Numbered from the stretch's first letter, positions 36,636 through 45,372 are shown. The stretch: 64,000 bases of DNA from Marinobacter flavimaris (GCF_002933295.1 NZ_PSSW01000008.1:1-64000), one strand, 5' to 3'. The notes: generated from the sequence alone by a model not told the origin. Numbers and translations are program-made.

Positions 36636-37514
36636 TCACTCAGCGGGATTCCCCAGGCGGCAGGTGAGTTCTGAAGCCACTCTGTCTGAACGAATATAAG
36701 ACCAGGAATAATCGATAATATTGAGAACCGAATACGCTGCTAGAAACAGAATGACATAATGGATTGTTCCTTCTTGGAAAAACAGCTGAGAAGCAACTAT
36801 GTCAGTGAGTGCGCCAAACCCGAGCAAGATTGTGAATCCATTGTAGGAGGTGCTGGCTACCCGAATATGGGAAATGGACGATCTGATTCTCGATTTGAAT
36901 GACACTGGCTGGTTGTTCTCGGGTTTTCTTTCACTATCGGGAGAACAGGTTGCAGGGTCTGCGCTAGCGTTAACAAGGTTTGAACGCATCATTTCCCGCT
37001 CAAGAACAGGGTACCGCGAGAGTTCCTCCGAGAGGATGTTTGCCGGAAGCTGTGCCAACAAAACCCGTAAGCGGTTCCAGATATAGAGAATCCAGACGGC
37101 AACCCAGGACCAGATCGCGCCATTGTCCAGATAGAGGCCGATTGCCAGGCAAGGGAAGGTGGCTGTTTCAACAATAAAGTGATTCCAGCGGTCTAATACG
37201 GCACCTTTTACACTGGCCCTTCCATAATGCCTGGCTAGTTGACCATCCACGTAGTCAAGAAGATGGTGCAGAATCAGAAAACAAGACCCGAACAGAATTC
37301 CCCAAGGCCCGAGTATCATGAGTGCTGCGCCAATCAGTCCGGTTATCAGCATCGAGAAGGACGCATGGTTTTCGGTTAGCCCGAGCCTCAGGTAAACATT
37401 GGTAATTCGCAGGGAAATAGGCAAGCCGAAATAGCGGGTAAAAAAATCACCTCTTTCTGAAAAAAGAGCCCACTCGCGTTCCTCCAGAGCTTGGAACCCA
37501 AAATCTTTGTTCAT
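36636..37514 (-). CDS. CDP-alcohol phosphatidyltransferase family protein with altered last catalytic residue
   Basis: 292 residues, about six membrane segments. The family motif is D-x2-DG-x2-AR-x8-G-x3-D-x3-D; here it reads DYVDGQLAR (about residues 87-95), eight residues, G, AVL, D, RWN and then His (CAC) where the last Asp is expected. A polar insertion lies near residues 190-215. It may make a phospholipid-like or glycerol-phosphate-type decoration, but the His change leaves activity in doubt. First gene of the minus-strand group running down to 29518. Confidence 0.8.
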   Translation of the reverse strand: MNKDFGFQALEEREWALFSERGDFFTRYFGLPISLRITNVYLRLGLTENHASFSMLITGLIGAALMILGPWGILFGSCFLILHHLLDYVDGQLARHYGRASVKGAVLDRWNHFIVETATFPCLAIGLYLDNGAIWSWVAVWILYIWNRLRVLLAQLPANILSEELSRYPVLEREMMRSNLVNASADPATCSPDSERKPENNQPVSFKSRIRSSISHIRVASTSYNGFTILLGFGALTDIVASQLFFQEGTIHYVILFLAAYSVLNIIDYSWSYIRSDRVASELTCRLGNPAE

Positions 37515-37645
37515 TGTCTGAGTCCTTTCTTATTTTAAATTCCGCGGGCGAGTCCGAGAATTTCATATTGTCCGGGGCAGCTGTTATCTACTTCCTTACT
37601 CTCAGAATAATGGGTTATCAAGGGATGGCAAGCCGAAACGAACCA

Positions 37646-37675
37646 TAAAAAAAGCCAGCAGTTGCTGGCTTTTTT
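37646..37675 (-). terminator. intrinsic terminator (bidirectional)
   Basis: AGCCAGCA-GT-TGCTGGCT stem (37653-37670) with A7 on the left and T-rich on the right, so it works on both strands. Ends the PEP-CTERM gene at 37689-38291. Confidence 0.85.
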
Positions 37676-37688
37676 GAGATGGTGGCTA

Positions 37689-38291
37689 TCAGCTTTTCAT
37701 ACGGCGCCGCGCGCCTCCAAGTCCTAAAAGACCCAAGCCAAGCAGTGCTAGAGTTCCCGGTTCCGGCACCAGCGAAACGTTGTCCAGAATGATTCCGATA
37801 TTATCACCACCGTCATGGTTGAAAATTATGGAATCGGTGGTTTGGGTCGATACGGTAATATCACGGACGATGGTCTGCCACGGTGCTGTGGCTGCCAGTG
37901 TGAACGATTCGCTCAGGAAGCCGCCCAGGGTAACCAGCATGGTGTCGTCAGAGCTCCCACGCTGGTTTCCGGAGATGTCGAAACTGAGGGTGTAGGTGCC
38001 TGGATCAAGCGTAAAGGCAATGCTCTGCAGGGTGCCGGCATTGCCGGTTGAGCCGTCAAGGTCAACGCACTTGCCAGTGCCTCCGACGCAGTCAATGCCC
38101 CATTGGTTGGGATCGGCAATCAGATCGACGGTACCTTGTTCAACGGTCCAGTTATCAAAGCTGTTGTAGTTCAGTGCTGACGCCCCTGAACTTCCTTCGG
38201 CATCGAAATTATCCTGGAAGATAACACCTGCGTTTGCGCTTGCGGCGAAAAGAGTTGCGGTGACAATAGTGGCTAACCGTTTGTACATCAT
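37689..38291 (-). CDS. PEP-CTERM sorting domain protein, secreted beta-sandwich
   Basis: About 200 residues from the ATG at 38291 (GGGAAG seven bases before); the longer open frame upstream has no support and would hide the signal peptide (MMYKRLATIVTATLFAASANA). The mature part (NYNSFDNWTVEQG; LDPGTYTLSFDISGN; GIILDNVSLVPEP) resembles the DUF642-like lectin fold seen in PEP-CTERM proteins. The tail has VPEPGTLALLGLGLLGLGG then ARRRMKS: signal, membrane helix, basic end, the substrate signature of exosortase A. It has its own sigma-54 promoter and terminator. Confidence 0.93.
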   Translation of the reverse strand: MMYKRLATIVTATLFAASANAGVIFQDNFDAEGSSGASALNYNSFDNWTVEQGTVDLIADPNQWGIDCVGGTGKCVDLDGSTGNAGTLQSIAFTLDPGTYTLSFDISGNQRGSSDDTMLVTLGGFLSESFTLAATAPWQTIVRDITVSTQTTDSIIFNHDGGDNIGIILDNVSLVPEPGTLALLGLGLLGLGGARRRMKS

Positions 38292-38343
38292 AATGGCACT
38301 TCCCATTGTAAACGAATGCGTTAATGCAGCCTGTTTACTGTTA

Positions 38344-38359
38344 AGCACTATTGGTGCCA
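38344..38359 (-). promoter_or_regulatory. sigma-54 (-24/-12) promoter of PEP-CTERM gene 1
   Basis: On the minus strand TGGCAC-CAATA-GTGCT, ten of eleven defined positions of TGGCAC-N5-TTGCW, with the GG and GC at the required 10-base spacing. Predicted start near 38333, a leader of about 42 bases. The rest of the 311-base gap up to xrtA (38427-38602) shows nothing else I can support. Confidence 0.8.
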
Positions 38360-38409
38360 ACTCGTAACCTTTTGAAAAATAGAAAAGTTTTCTGGCGTGT
38401 ATTAACGAG

Positions 38410-38426
38410 TGTAAAAAGTTCCGACA
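38410..38426 (-). promoter_or_regulatory. putative PrsR upstream activator site 1
   Basis: Gene strand reads TGTCGGAACTTTTTACA, an imperfect TGT-N11-ACA dyad about 77-93 bases before the predicted start. Similar sequences stand upstream of the other two PEP-CTERM promoters (41117, 61676). Assignment to PrsR is inferred. Confidence 0.5.
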
Positions 38427-38602
38427 TAAGCCGGTAGTGGTGCTAGTTAAAATGTGTCTGGGAGATGTACTCAGGGGCAATTCGGGAGGGTGGAAATGAA
38501 AAAGCGAGCGTGCCAATGGCATTCCATCCGGCCAGGATGATTTCTGCGTGACTCATTGGGTTGATCACAGGTGGATCCATCATCAGGACAGGGAAGGCTC
38601 GG

Positions 38603-40039
38603 TTAGTCTGCCGGGGACAACTGTTGGGAAATCTCTAATATAGCTGTTTGAACTTCGGACATAGCCTCCTGACAATTAATCCGTGTACAAGGAATTTGTA
38701 TAGCAATCAGGGCAAACCGTGTTTCGCCTTGGAGCGTTGCCGGAATCTGAAGCAGCTTTGCATCCCTGTAGTTCCAGCTTCTTCGGGAACCCACTTGATA
38801 CCATTGAGCCATCATTACCCGATCTCTGCTCAGTATGTTGCGATAGATGGCAATACCGGGCTCAATCTGCTCCTCAACGTGCCAAACGGACCTGTCGAAC
38901 ATTGGCGGAAGGTAAGGGACGAGCTTTTCACTGGAGCTCTTTTTCTGGCTTTGCGCCAGTAAAATCCGGGTGTTGTCTGCGCGCCATGTTTGCTTTTCCA
39001 GTGTCTCTGGCAGCGTAATTGATAGTGGCAGCTCCCCGTTTTGAATCTGGCGAAATTCAGGAAGAAGGACGGTCCATTCTGGCTTTTGGCTGGTTGCATA
39101 GTTTGCAAAGGCCAGTGCGACAGGGCCAAGAAAGATCGCTAAAGCAGCGGCAATAAGGCCTTTTTTGTAAATGGTGATGCCGGCCTCGGAGGAGGTGGCC
39201 GTGGTGCTACGTTTGCGGACAGGAGAAAAGTATAGCGCTGGGAAAACAAACGCTGCGAAAACAATCCAGCCCATCATCTCGTGATCTGTGAGCAGCTCGC
39301 TTTCCATATTCGTTTCGTACGCAACAATGACCAGTATCGTTATGCGAACCCAATTCGCCAGTAGAGCAATGGCAATGGCGAGTGAGACCGTGATTACCCA
39401 CCCTTTCCAACGATAATCGTTCAGGATGGAGACCATCATTGCGAGAAGAATCGAAATGGCGAAATAACGTATACCGGAACAGCCGTCTGCAATCAGCAGT
39501 CGCCCATAGGGCAGGGTAATGCTGCTGCCTTCGATCAGAGCGGTCATTCCAAACCAGCGAACCCATTCGCCAACGACGATGCTGGCCAGGGCGACCAGAG
39601 CCGGCACTATGTCTGCCCAGAGGGGGAGAGACAAAGCCAGTAGCATCACGTACGGGGCAAAGCTGAGGGTCCTGGGCAAGCCCAACAACGCCCAGGAAAC
39701 AGCAACAACGCCTACAGGAAGCATAAGAAAGGCAAGGGTGTCGATGCGTACCAGTTCCAATAGGCCCCAAAGGAGGGTCACGCCAATCAGAAACAGTGCA
39801 CCCAGAACTAAGTGGGGCCGGTTAATGGCGGCGCCCGAATTCGATGGTTTCGGAGGGTGGATCAGCAACAGTCCGATAAAGATAATCGCGGTAGCCAGGC
39901 CGTGTGCAATAACCTGTTCAAATTCCAGCCAGATTTCCGTGAGCCGGTACCAAGTGGGGAAAAAGATCGCGATTGCCACCCCAGTCACCAAGAGGTAAGG
40001 CAAGGCGCGGGGGAAATTGTCTAATGTCTTCCTTAACAT
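38603..40039 (-). CDS. xrtA: exosortase A fused to EpsI domain
   Basis: 478 residues. Eight or so membrane segments (residues 15-270) carrying the exosortase catalytic set: Cys in ADGCSGIRYF, Arg in ANWVRITILV, His in TDHEMMGWIVF. After a last membrane helix (about 285-308) the C-terminal ~165 residues form the periplasmic EpsI (DUF3485) domain (LPETLEKQTWRADN; MAQWYQVGSRRSW). It recognises PEP-CTERM tails, cleaves them and is thought to transfer the protein to a glycan or lipid acceptor. It lies between two of its substrates. The EpsI fusion is common for XrtA. Confidence 0.95.
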   Translation of the reverse strand: MLRKTLDNFPRALPYLLVTGVAIAIFFPTWYRLTEIWLEFEQVIAHGLATAIIFIGLLLIHPPKPSNSGAAINRPHLVLGALFLIGVTLLWGLLELVRIDTLAFLMLPVGVVAVSWALLGLPRTLSFAPYVMLLALSLPLWADIVPALVALASIVVGEWVRWFGMTALIEGSSITLPYGRLLIADGCSGIRYFAISILLAMMVSILNDYRWKGWVITVSLAIAIALLANWVRITILVIVAYETNMESELLTDHEMMGWIVFAAFVFPALYFSPVRKRSTTATSSEAGITIYKKGLIAAALAIFLGPVALAFANYATSQKPEWTVLLPEFRQIQNGELPLSITLPETLEKQTWRADNTRILLAQSQKKSSSEKLVPYLPPMFDRSVWHVEEQIEPGIAIYRNILSRDRVMMAQWYQVGSRRSWNYRDAKLLQIPATLQGETRFALIAIQIPCTRINCQEAMSEVQTAILEISQQLSPAD

Positions 40040-40116
40040 TCTGATCCGCCTGACTCCTCTGTTCCAGGAAGCGTATAGTGTCTCCGGTTTGCTGAAATTA
40101 CAAACCTGAAAACATA

Positions 40117-40144
40117 AAAAAAGCCAGCCGAAGCTGGCTTTTCC
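40117..40144 (-). terminator. intrinsic terminator (bidirectional)
   Basis: AGCCAGC-CGAA-GCTGGCT stem (40122-40139) with A-run and T-run flanks, ending the PEP-CTERM gene at 40162-40896. The left flank and half-stem are nearly the same as in the terminator at 37646-37675. Confidence 0.85.
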
Positions 40145-40161
40145 TAAGACCCTGCCGACAA

Positions 40162-40896
40162 TCAGGCTTTCTGACGACGACGGGCTGCACCAAGGCCGGC
40201 GAGGCCGAGGCCGAGGAGGGCGAGTGTTCCCGGCTCAGGTACAGGCATGGCGGACTCAATGAAAACAACAAGGTCGTTGAAATCTTTGTCGCTCTGGCTG
40301 TAGAGGGTATCTTCAAACGCTACAATCCAACCACCGGCGGTCCACTCTGTTTGGTTGGTGCCGGGCAGTACGATTTGATCCCCGTTGCCGCCTTGATAGG
40401 CGACCATCTGGTCTTCGCCACCATTTTTGGCAGTTTCAGAGTAGAAAGCACCGCCTGGCGTGCCCAGGAAGAAACCGAAGTTATTGGAGGAGAAGTCGAC
40501 ACCGGTATCAGTGACGACGTTTACGAAAACACTGCCATCAAGCTTAATCTCAAAAGCAGTCAAGTCGCCTGCGGTGTTTCCTCCAGTGAAGAGCGTAACG
40601 AAGTTGCTGGTATTGTTAACATCGTAGATGCCGAAGGTATTTACGCCGGCGTTACCAGCGATCTCTGCAACAAACCGTGTGGGTGTGAGGCCAGAGTCGG
40701 TTGAGTTCCAGACTTCGTCGGGCACTGCCTGATCTGTATTTACGTCGATGGAAGAGGTGCCGCCAACGGTCAGATTGTCCAGAATCGTCTGGAGAGAGTC
40801 TTCTCCATTCGCTTCGCTTACGTTAACTGGCGTCGCTGTTGCGGAGACGGTCCAGGCGGACAAAGCAACTGCAGCAGTAATAAGTTTGAGTTTCAT
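40162..40896 (-). CDS. PEP-CTERM sorting domain protein, DUF4114-like
   Basis: 244 residues. Signal peptide MKLKLITAAVALSAWTVSATA; mature region ends in a DUF4114-like block (WIVAFEDTLYSQSDKDFND), with acidic residues that suggest calcium binding. PEP-CTERM tail MPVPEPGTLALLGLGLAGLG then AARRRQKA. SD CCGGAG seven bases before the ATG. Expression is predicted to need sigma-54 (41049-41064) and to be tuned by c-di-GMP through the leader riboswitch at 40930-41030. Likely an abundant matrix or surface protein. Confidence 0.93.
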   Translation of the reverse strand: MKLKLITAAVALSAWTVSATATPVNVSEANGEDSLQTILDNLTVGGTSSIDVNTDQAVPDEVWNSTDSGLTPTRFVAEIAGNAGVNTFGIYDVNNTSNFVTLFTGGNTAGDLTAFEIKLDGSVFVNVVTDTGVDFSSNNFGFFLGTPGGAFYSETAKNGGEDQMVAYQGGNGDQIVLPGTNQTEWTAGGWIVAFEDTLYSQSDKDFNDLVVFIESAMPVPEPGTLALLGLGLAGLGAARRRQKA

Positions 40897-40929
40897 GGGT
40901 ATTCTCCGGTTGTTTAGCTCTAAGTCCCT

Positions 40930-41030
40930 GTAGTGTGCTTTGCAACCAGGCTGTCTCTTATTGTTCTAGAGATCCTTGGCTTTCCGTCCCATCCTCACGA
41001 ATGGTTTGGCTTCCGACCGGGTACTACCCC
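40930..41030 (-). promoter_or_regulatory. c-di-GMP-I (GEMM) riboswitch in the PEP-CTERM leader
   Basis: Minus-strand RNA. First hairpin CCAUUC-GUGA-GGAUGG (41004-40989), capped by a GNRA loop; it is preceded by AAA and followed by GGACGGAAAGCC-type sequence. Second hairpin (40979-40946): CCA(A)GG and UCUCU pair with AGAGA and CCUGG, ending GGUUGC. Using Vc2 numbering, the ligand-contacting G20 (41010), A47 (40983) and C92 (40942) are all kept, and the G21-C46 pair is changed to C-G (41009/40984), a compensatory exchange. An outer GUAGU/ACUAC pairing may close it. No terminator follows before the ATG, so translation control is likelier. Confidence 0.72.
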
Positions 41031-41048
41031 GATCCTCAGCTTTAGACA

Positions 41049-41064
41049 AGCTAGAAACGTGCCA
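41049..41064 (-). promoter_or_regulatory. sigma-54 (-24/-12) promoter of PEP-CTERM gene 2
   Basis: Minus strand TGGCAC-GTTTC-TAGCT, with a perfect -24 element and the invariant GC at -12. Predicted start near 41038, giving a 142-base leader that begins just before the riboswitch. Confidence 0.75.
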
Positions 41065-41116
41065 TAAACCTATGCTCATGAATTCTATGAAAAAAAAGAG
41101 ATGGTGAAATAAACGA

Positions 41117-41133
41117 TGTAAAAATTATCGACA
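41117..41133 (-). promoter_or_regulatory. putative PrsR upstream activator site 2
   Basis: Gene strand TGTCGATAATTTTTACA, identical to site 1 at 13 of 17 positions and at nearly the same distance (about 79-95 bases before the predicted start). Confidence 0.5.
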
Positions 41134-41144
41134 TAGAAACGAAG

Positions 41145-41174
41145 AAGGCCGGAGAAAGCGGTTTCTCCGGCCTT
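41145..41174 (-). terminator. hairpin terminator after prsT
   Basis: A perfect 13-bp inverted repeat (AAGGCCGGAGAAA, loop GCGG, then its complement) 37 bases after the prsT stop. T content after the stem is only moderate on the minus strand. Confidence 0.7.
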
Positions 41175-41211
41175 AATGTTTAGCTTTGTTCGCAGATTTT
41201 GTCGATCTTCT

Positions 41212-43848
41212 TTACATGGCCTGCTTTACGGTTTCGAGATGAGAGCGAATTTCAGCGTTCTCAGGAGCAAGAGCCAGAGCCCTTTCAATCACTTCTTTCG
41301 CCTCGGCATGGTTGCCAGTGAGGTGCAGGATCCATCCATAGGTATCCAATACGGCCGCGTTGTCCGGAGCGAGATCTCGGGCGCGCCCAGCCATTTCGAT
41401 GGCCCTTGTAGGGTTTTCTTCGCGCAGCAACCAGGCCAGGTTATTTAGCGCAGCGATGTTGTTAGGTTGGCGGGAAATAACCTGCTCATAATGATTGGCA
41501 GCGACAATCTCCTGTTGATTGGCCATCAGCCAGTCTGCCCTGGCCATGTGCGCAGCACTGCTGTTTGGCGCAACACTGAGCCAGCTGTCCGTCAATTCAT
41601 CCTGGGATTCCGGTGCCACTGTTTTAGCTAGCCCCAAGAGAGAGGGCATGAGTCCCGTGTCTCTTGTACTTTGCCATTGCGCTAGAAGGTAATCGTAGGC
41701 AGGGCTATCTCCATCTTTTTGTTTCAAAAGTGTGGCACGGGAGAGAATAACGGCTCGCTCACTGCCAAACGTCTCTTCCACCGCAGCAAGGGCTTTGAGC
41801 GCTTCATTCAATTTTCCTTCCAGCTCGTATATGCCAACCGGGAGAAGTGCATATCTCAGGTTTTCGGGTTCAAGTGCAATGGCTTCAGCTGCTTTGGCTC
41901 GTGCTGTCGCAAAGTCTCGAGCATTAGCCGCTTCCTGTGCCTCGGCACGCAACAACTGGCCAGTGGCCCGACTCACTGCTTCCGAATCCTCTGTTTGCCA
42001 TTTATCCAGTAGATTGCGGGCATCAGAGAGTTCACCCCGGCGAATCCTGATAAGAGCTCCCAAAGCATCCGTGTTCATGATCAGTTCGGGATTGTCTTGG
42101 CCGACCTTGCTCAGCCATTGTTCAACCTCGTCCACAGAATGATTCTGGGCGTAAATCTGGCCCGCTTGCTGGAGTGGTCGAATCGCACCGGGCGTTATTT
42201 TGGCAGCATCGATGAACATCTCAACTGCTTTGTCTGGTTGGCCAGTCTGGTTATAGAGCATGGCCAGAGCAACCTTCGGAGCCTGAAGTTGGGGGCTCTC
42301 ATTAACTAGTGTCTCCAAACGTTTTTTTGCAGCTTCAGTATTCCCAAGCTGTGCATCCGCCATGCTTGCCAGAAGCACGGCGGAAGGTTCCTCACCATAC
42401 CCATTAAGCAGTGAATCCCGGATCTCCGCCGCTTCAGTGGTTTCGCCCTGCTGGATCAGCAAATTCAGGTAGGTGCCAGTGGTGTTCCATTCAGAGGGAT
42501 TGGAGGTGAAGGCCATCCGAAGCTGCCCCAGGGCCTGCTCAGGTTGGTCGTTGCGAATATGATATTGCGCCAGGGCGAGCCTGAGCCGAACACGGTCTGG
42601 CTCGTTGCTGATAGCCTTGCTCAGGCTGGCGACGCCGGCGTCCTGGTACTCCGGGAGGCTCAGGGCAAGGATGCCATGCATCGCCAAAAGTTCGTTGTCG
42701 TTAGGACGGGCCTTTATCGCGCGGTCGAGAGTTTTTAGCGCCTCTTCCCGGTCACCGGCATCAATTTGCGCCATAGTGGCGGCGCGTATGAATTGTGTAG
42801 GTGTTGTTTCTGGATCCAGGTTTTCCGTTAATAAGCGGGTGCCTTCGTCCAGTTCGCCGGTTCCTGCAGATAAAGCGCCAAGCATCAGAGCAACTTGTTC
42901 GTTGTCTGGATCAAGCTTTAGCATATCCCGTAGGATGGTTTTGGCCTCGTCAATATTGCCATCTTTAATAGCAGCAACAGCGGCTTCACCCTGTTCGCGG
43001 GCTCCGGTATTGAGGTTTTCTGCAAGAATCCGGTTGTAAACCTGGGCTTCCGTGATCCTGCCTTGTTCAGTGAGCACTCGGGAGAGGGAAGAGAGAATGT
43101 CCCGGCGAATGGGGAGGAACACATCGGAAGTTGGCAGCGCGCCCACGGCATCAGTGAGCGTTGCAGAAGCTGCCTCGAGCTGATTCTCACGATATTGCGC
43201 AACGCCCTTCCAATAAAGAACTTCTGGCTCCTGTTCGTTCCGATTAGTCCACTCATCAAGTGCTTGAATCGCCTGGGAAGTCTGATTGAGGTCAAGATGA
43301 CTTCTTGCCACCCCAACGATTGCCTTGATGTTTGCGCCGTTGCTGTCTGTCAGGTTCCGGAACAGCGCCAGGGCTTCTGCTTTTTCGCCGGCCAGCCTCA
43401 AAGCTTCTGCCCGAATGAGCGATGCTTGCAGTTGCGCTTCCGGCGAATCCGCTGCAAAGGTTTCGAGGGTTTCCAGGGCCGAGAGTTGCTTGCCTTGTTC
43501 AACGTATGCCTGGGCTAGTGGCAGCGCTACATCGCTGGCGTCATTTTCCAGCCACGGTTCCAGGAGGTCGGATGCCTGTTCATAGGCACCTATTGCTTGA
43601 TAAACCTCGGCAAGCCGAACGATATGAGAAACGTTGTTGGGATCTGCCTGGATAGCATTTTTGATTTCTACAAGTGCAGAACGATACTGGCCTTGTTCCG
43701 CATAGGTGTCCGCCCGCGAGATATGTGACATGGCTTCAGAGCTGTCTGGCTGATTATTACAGCCGACCAGAAGCGGAAGGGGGGCCAGCAAGGCGCTGGC
43801 CAAGAGCAGGCGTGGCATAATTCGCAATGTCTGGTTCCTTGTTCTCAT
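41212..43848 (-). CDS. prsT: PEP-CTERM system TPR-repeat lipoprotein
   Basis: 878 residues, SD AGGAG before the ATG. Lipoprotein signal with lipobox LLVGC near residue 29, then almost continuous TPR repeats (for example AEQGQYRSALVEIKNAIQ at ~50; NNIAALNNLAWLLREENP near 815). Named as the third member of the PrsK-PrsR-PrsT set that accompanies exosortase loci. Its role is not established; a periplasmic scaffold for secretion or assembly of PEP-CTERM proteins or polymer is likely. 48 bases downstream of prsR. Confidence 0.92.
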   Translation of the reverse strand: MRTRNQTLRIMPRLLLASALLAPLPLLVGCNNQPDSSEAMSHISRADTYAEQGQYRSALVEIKNAIQADPNNVSHIVRLAEVYQAIGAYEQASDLLEPWLENDASDVALPLAQAYVEQGKQLSALETLETFAADSPEAQLQASLIRAEALRLAGEKAEALALFRNLTDSNGANIKAIVGVARSHLDLNQTSQAIQALDEWTNRNEQEPEVLYWKGVAQYRENQLEAASATLTDAVGALPTSDVFLPIRRDILSSLSRVLTEQGRITEAQVYNRILAENLNTGAREQGEAAVAAIKDGNIDEAKTILRDMLKLDPDNEQVALMLGALSAGTGELDEGTRLLTENLDPETTPTQFIRAATMAQIDAGDREEALKTLDRAIKARPNDNELLAMHGILALSLPEYQDAGVASLSKAISNEPDRVRLRLALAQYHIRNDQPEQALGQLRMAFTSNPSEWNTTGTYLNLLIQQGETTEAAEIRDSLLNGYGEEPSAVLLASMADAQLGNTEAAKKRLETLVNESPQLQAPKVALAMLYNQTGQPDKAVEMFIDAAKITPGAIRPLQQAGQIYAQNHSVDEVEQWLSKVGQDNPELIMNTDALGALIRIRRGELSDARNLLDKWQTEDSEAVSRATGQLLRAEAQEAANARDFATARAKAAEAIALEPENLRYALLPVGIYELEGKLNEALKALAAVEETFGSERAVILSRATLLKQKDGDSPAYDYLLAQWQSTRDTGLMPSLLGLAKTVAPESQDELTDSWLSVAPNSSAAHMARADWLMANQQEIVAANHYEQVISRQPNNIAALNNLAWLLREENPTRAIEMAGRARDLAPDNAAVLDTYGWILHLTGNHAEAKEVIERALALAPENAEIRSHLETVKQAM

Positions 43849-43896
43849 TATTTTACTCCTTGAATCAGGCCTTTATTAAAAACACGGCTTGATAAA

Positions 43897-45270
43897 TCAT
43901 ACTTCAGAGATTTCGGCAGATGTATCTATCTTATATTTGTCGGTCAGGTTGTAGAGGGTTGGCCGGGTAACACCCAGCAGTCTCGCTGCCTGGGCCATGT
44001 TGTAGCCGGTGGTCTGAAGGGCCTGGCAAATCGCCTGCCGTTCAGCCTGCTCCCTCACTTGCCGCAAATTGATGTGGCTTGGTGTGGCTGAGTCACTAAC
44101 ATTGAGTTCAAGATCTTCCGCGGTGACCCGCTTGCCATCGGCCATAATGGTGGCCCGTTTAACTTTGTTGATCATTTCTCGAACGTTACCGGGCCACGGA
44201 TAGCTGTTTATCGCGCATATTGCATCTTCGGTAAAAGCCAGATTAGGCCGATCCATCTGTTTGCCGAGGGATTTCAGCAAAGACTGGGCAATAACCAAGG
44301 CGTCACCATCTCGTTCCCGCACGGCCGGAACATCAAGCGTTATTTCGCTGATACGATAGTAAAGGTCTTCCCGGAATTCTCCGCTATCGATGAGTTGCCT
44401 CACATCACGGTGGGTAGCGCAAACAACGCGCACATCGACGGGAATCGGATTCACGGAACCCACCCGATCTACGACCCGCTCCTGTAGAAAACGAAGAAGT
44501 TTTGCCTGCAAAGCCATCGGCATGTCGCCGATCTCGTCAAGGAACAGGGTTCCGCCGTTGGCGTTTTCAATTTTGCCTTTCTTCGTTTGATTTGCCCCCG
44601 TAAAGGACCCTTTCTCAAACCCGAAAAGCTCGCTTTCAAGGAGATTCTCCGGGATTGCGGCGCAGTTAATTGCGGCAAATGGTTTAGAAGATCGAGGGCT
44701 TAGATCGTGAATTGCCCTTGCCAAAAGCTCTTTTCCGGTGCCGGTTTCACCAGTGATGAGTGTGGTCACGTCTGTTGGGGCTACCTTTTCAAGGGTCCGG
44801 CAAATTGCAAGCATCTGGGGGCTTGCTGCCACAATACCTTTGATATTGGTCCCGTTTCTTTGCCGGGCCAAGTCGCGGTTTTCCCGTTCGAGTTCGGCCA
44901 GCCTGAAGGCCCGATTGACAACAAACGTCAGGATGTCTGCATCGAGAGGCTTCTGGTAAAAATCAGAGGCACCCATGCCAATTGCTTTGACCGAGTTTTC
45001 CTTGTCTTCCCGCCCGGTGACCACAATCACCTTGGTCATCGGCGCAAGGCGTAAAATTTCCTCCAGAAGGCCAAAGCCTTCTGTCGCTCCGCCAGGGTCG
45101 GGGGGGAGGCCAAGGTCCAGTGTGATTACGTCGGGTTCTTCACGCCTCAAAGCGGCAAGCGCCGATTCGCGGTCAGAAGCAACAGCCACCTCCAGATCCT
45201 CGCTGAAACACCAGCGCATCTGGCTCTGAAGTCCCGGATCATCCTCAACTATCAGGAGTCGTCTAGTCAC
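43897..45270 (-). CDS. prsR: sigma-54-dependent response regulator of the PEP-CTERM system
   Basis: 457 residues from a GTG. Receiver domain (LLIVEDD; phospho-acceptor Asp in VITLDLGLPP near residue 52; Lys in YQKPLD), AAA+ domain with Walker A GETGTGKE, the sigma-54 contact loop as GSFTGA (usual GAFTGA), Walker B TLFLDEIGD, and a Fis-type helix-turn-helix (NMAQAARLLGVTRPTLYNL). Activates sigma-54 promoters when phosphorylated by PrsK. The -24/-12 promoters and dyads upstream of three PEP-CTERM genes in this window are its expected targets. Confidence 0.94.
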   Translation of the reverse strand: MTRRLLIVEDDPGLQSQMRWCFSEDLEVAVASDRESALAALRREEPDVITLDLGLPPDPGGATEGFGLLEEILRLAPMTKVIVVTGREDKENSVKAIGMGASDFYQKPLDADILTFVVNRAFRLAELERENRDLARQRNGTNIKGIVAASPQMLAICRTLEKVAPTDVTTLITGETGTGKELLARAIHDLSPRSSKPFAAINCAAIPENLLESELFGFEKGSFTGANQTKKGKIENANGGTLFLDEIGDMPMALQAKLLRFLQERVVDRVGSVNPIPVDVRVVCATHRDVRQLIDSGEFREDLYYRISEITLDVPAVRERDGDALVIAQSLLKSLGKQMDRPNLAFTEDAICAINSYPWPGNVREMINKVKRATIMADGKRVTAEDLELNVSDSATPSHINLRQVREQAERQAICQALQTTGYNMAQAARLLGVTRPTLYNLTDKYKIDTSAEISEV

Positions 45271-45372
45271 AACAGTACTAAGTCCTTTTTTTACGGAGTT
45301 TCCTTAACCCGATTCTTAACTGAACATTGACACTTTGCAATGCTGGTTTGCAGGGATGTTTGTATTCGGCAA

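Noticed and set aside
40935..40956. Alternative sigma-54 promoter reading ending TTGCA within the PEP-CTERM leader
   Set aside because: The -24 GG is missing at the required spacing, and the TTGC is explained as the 3' end of the riboswitch core.
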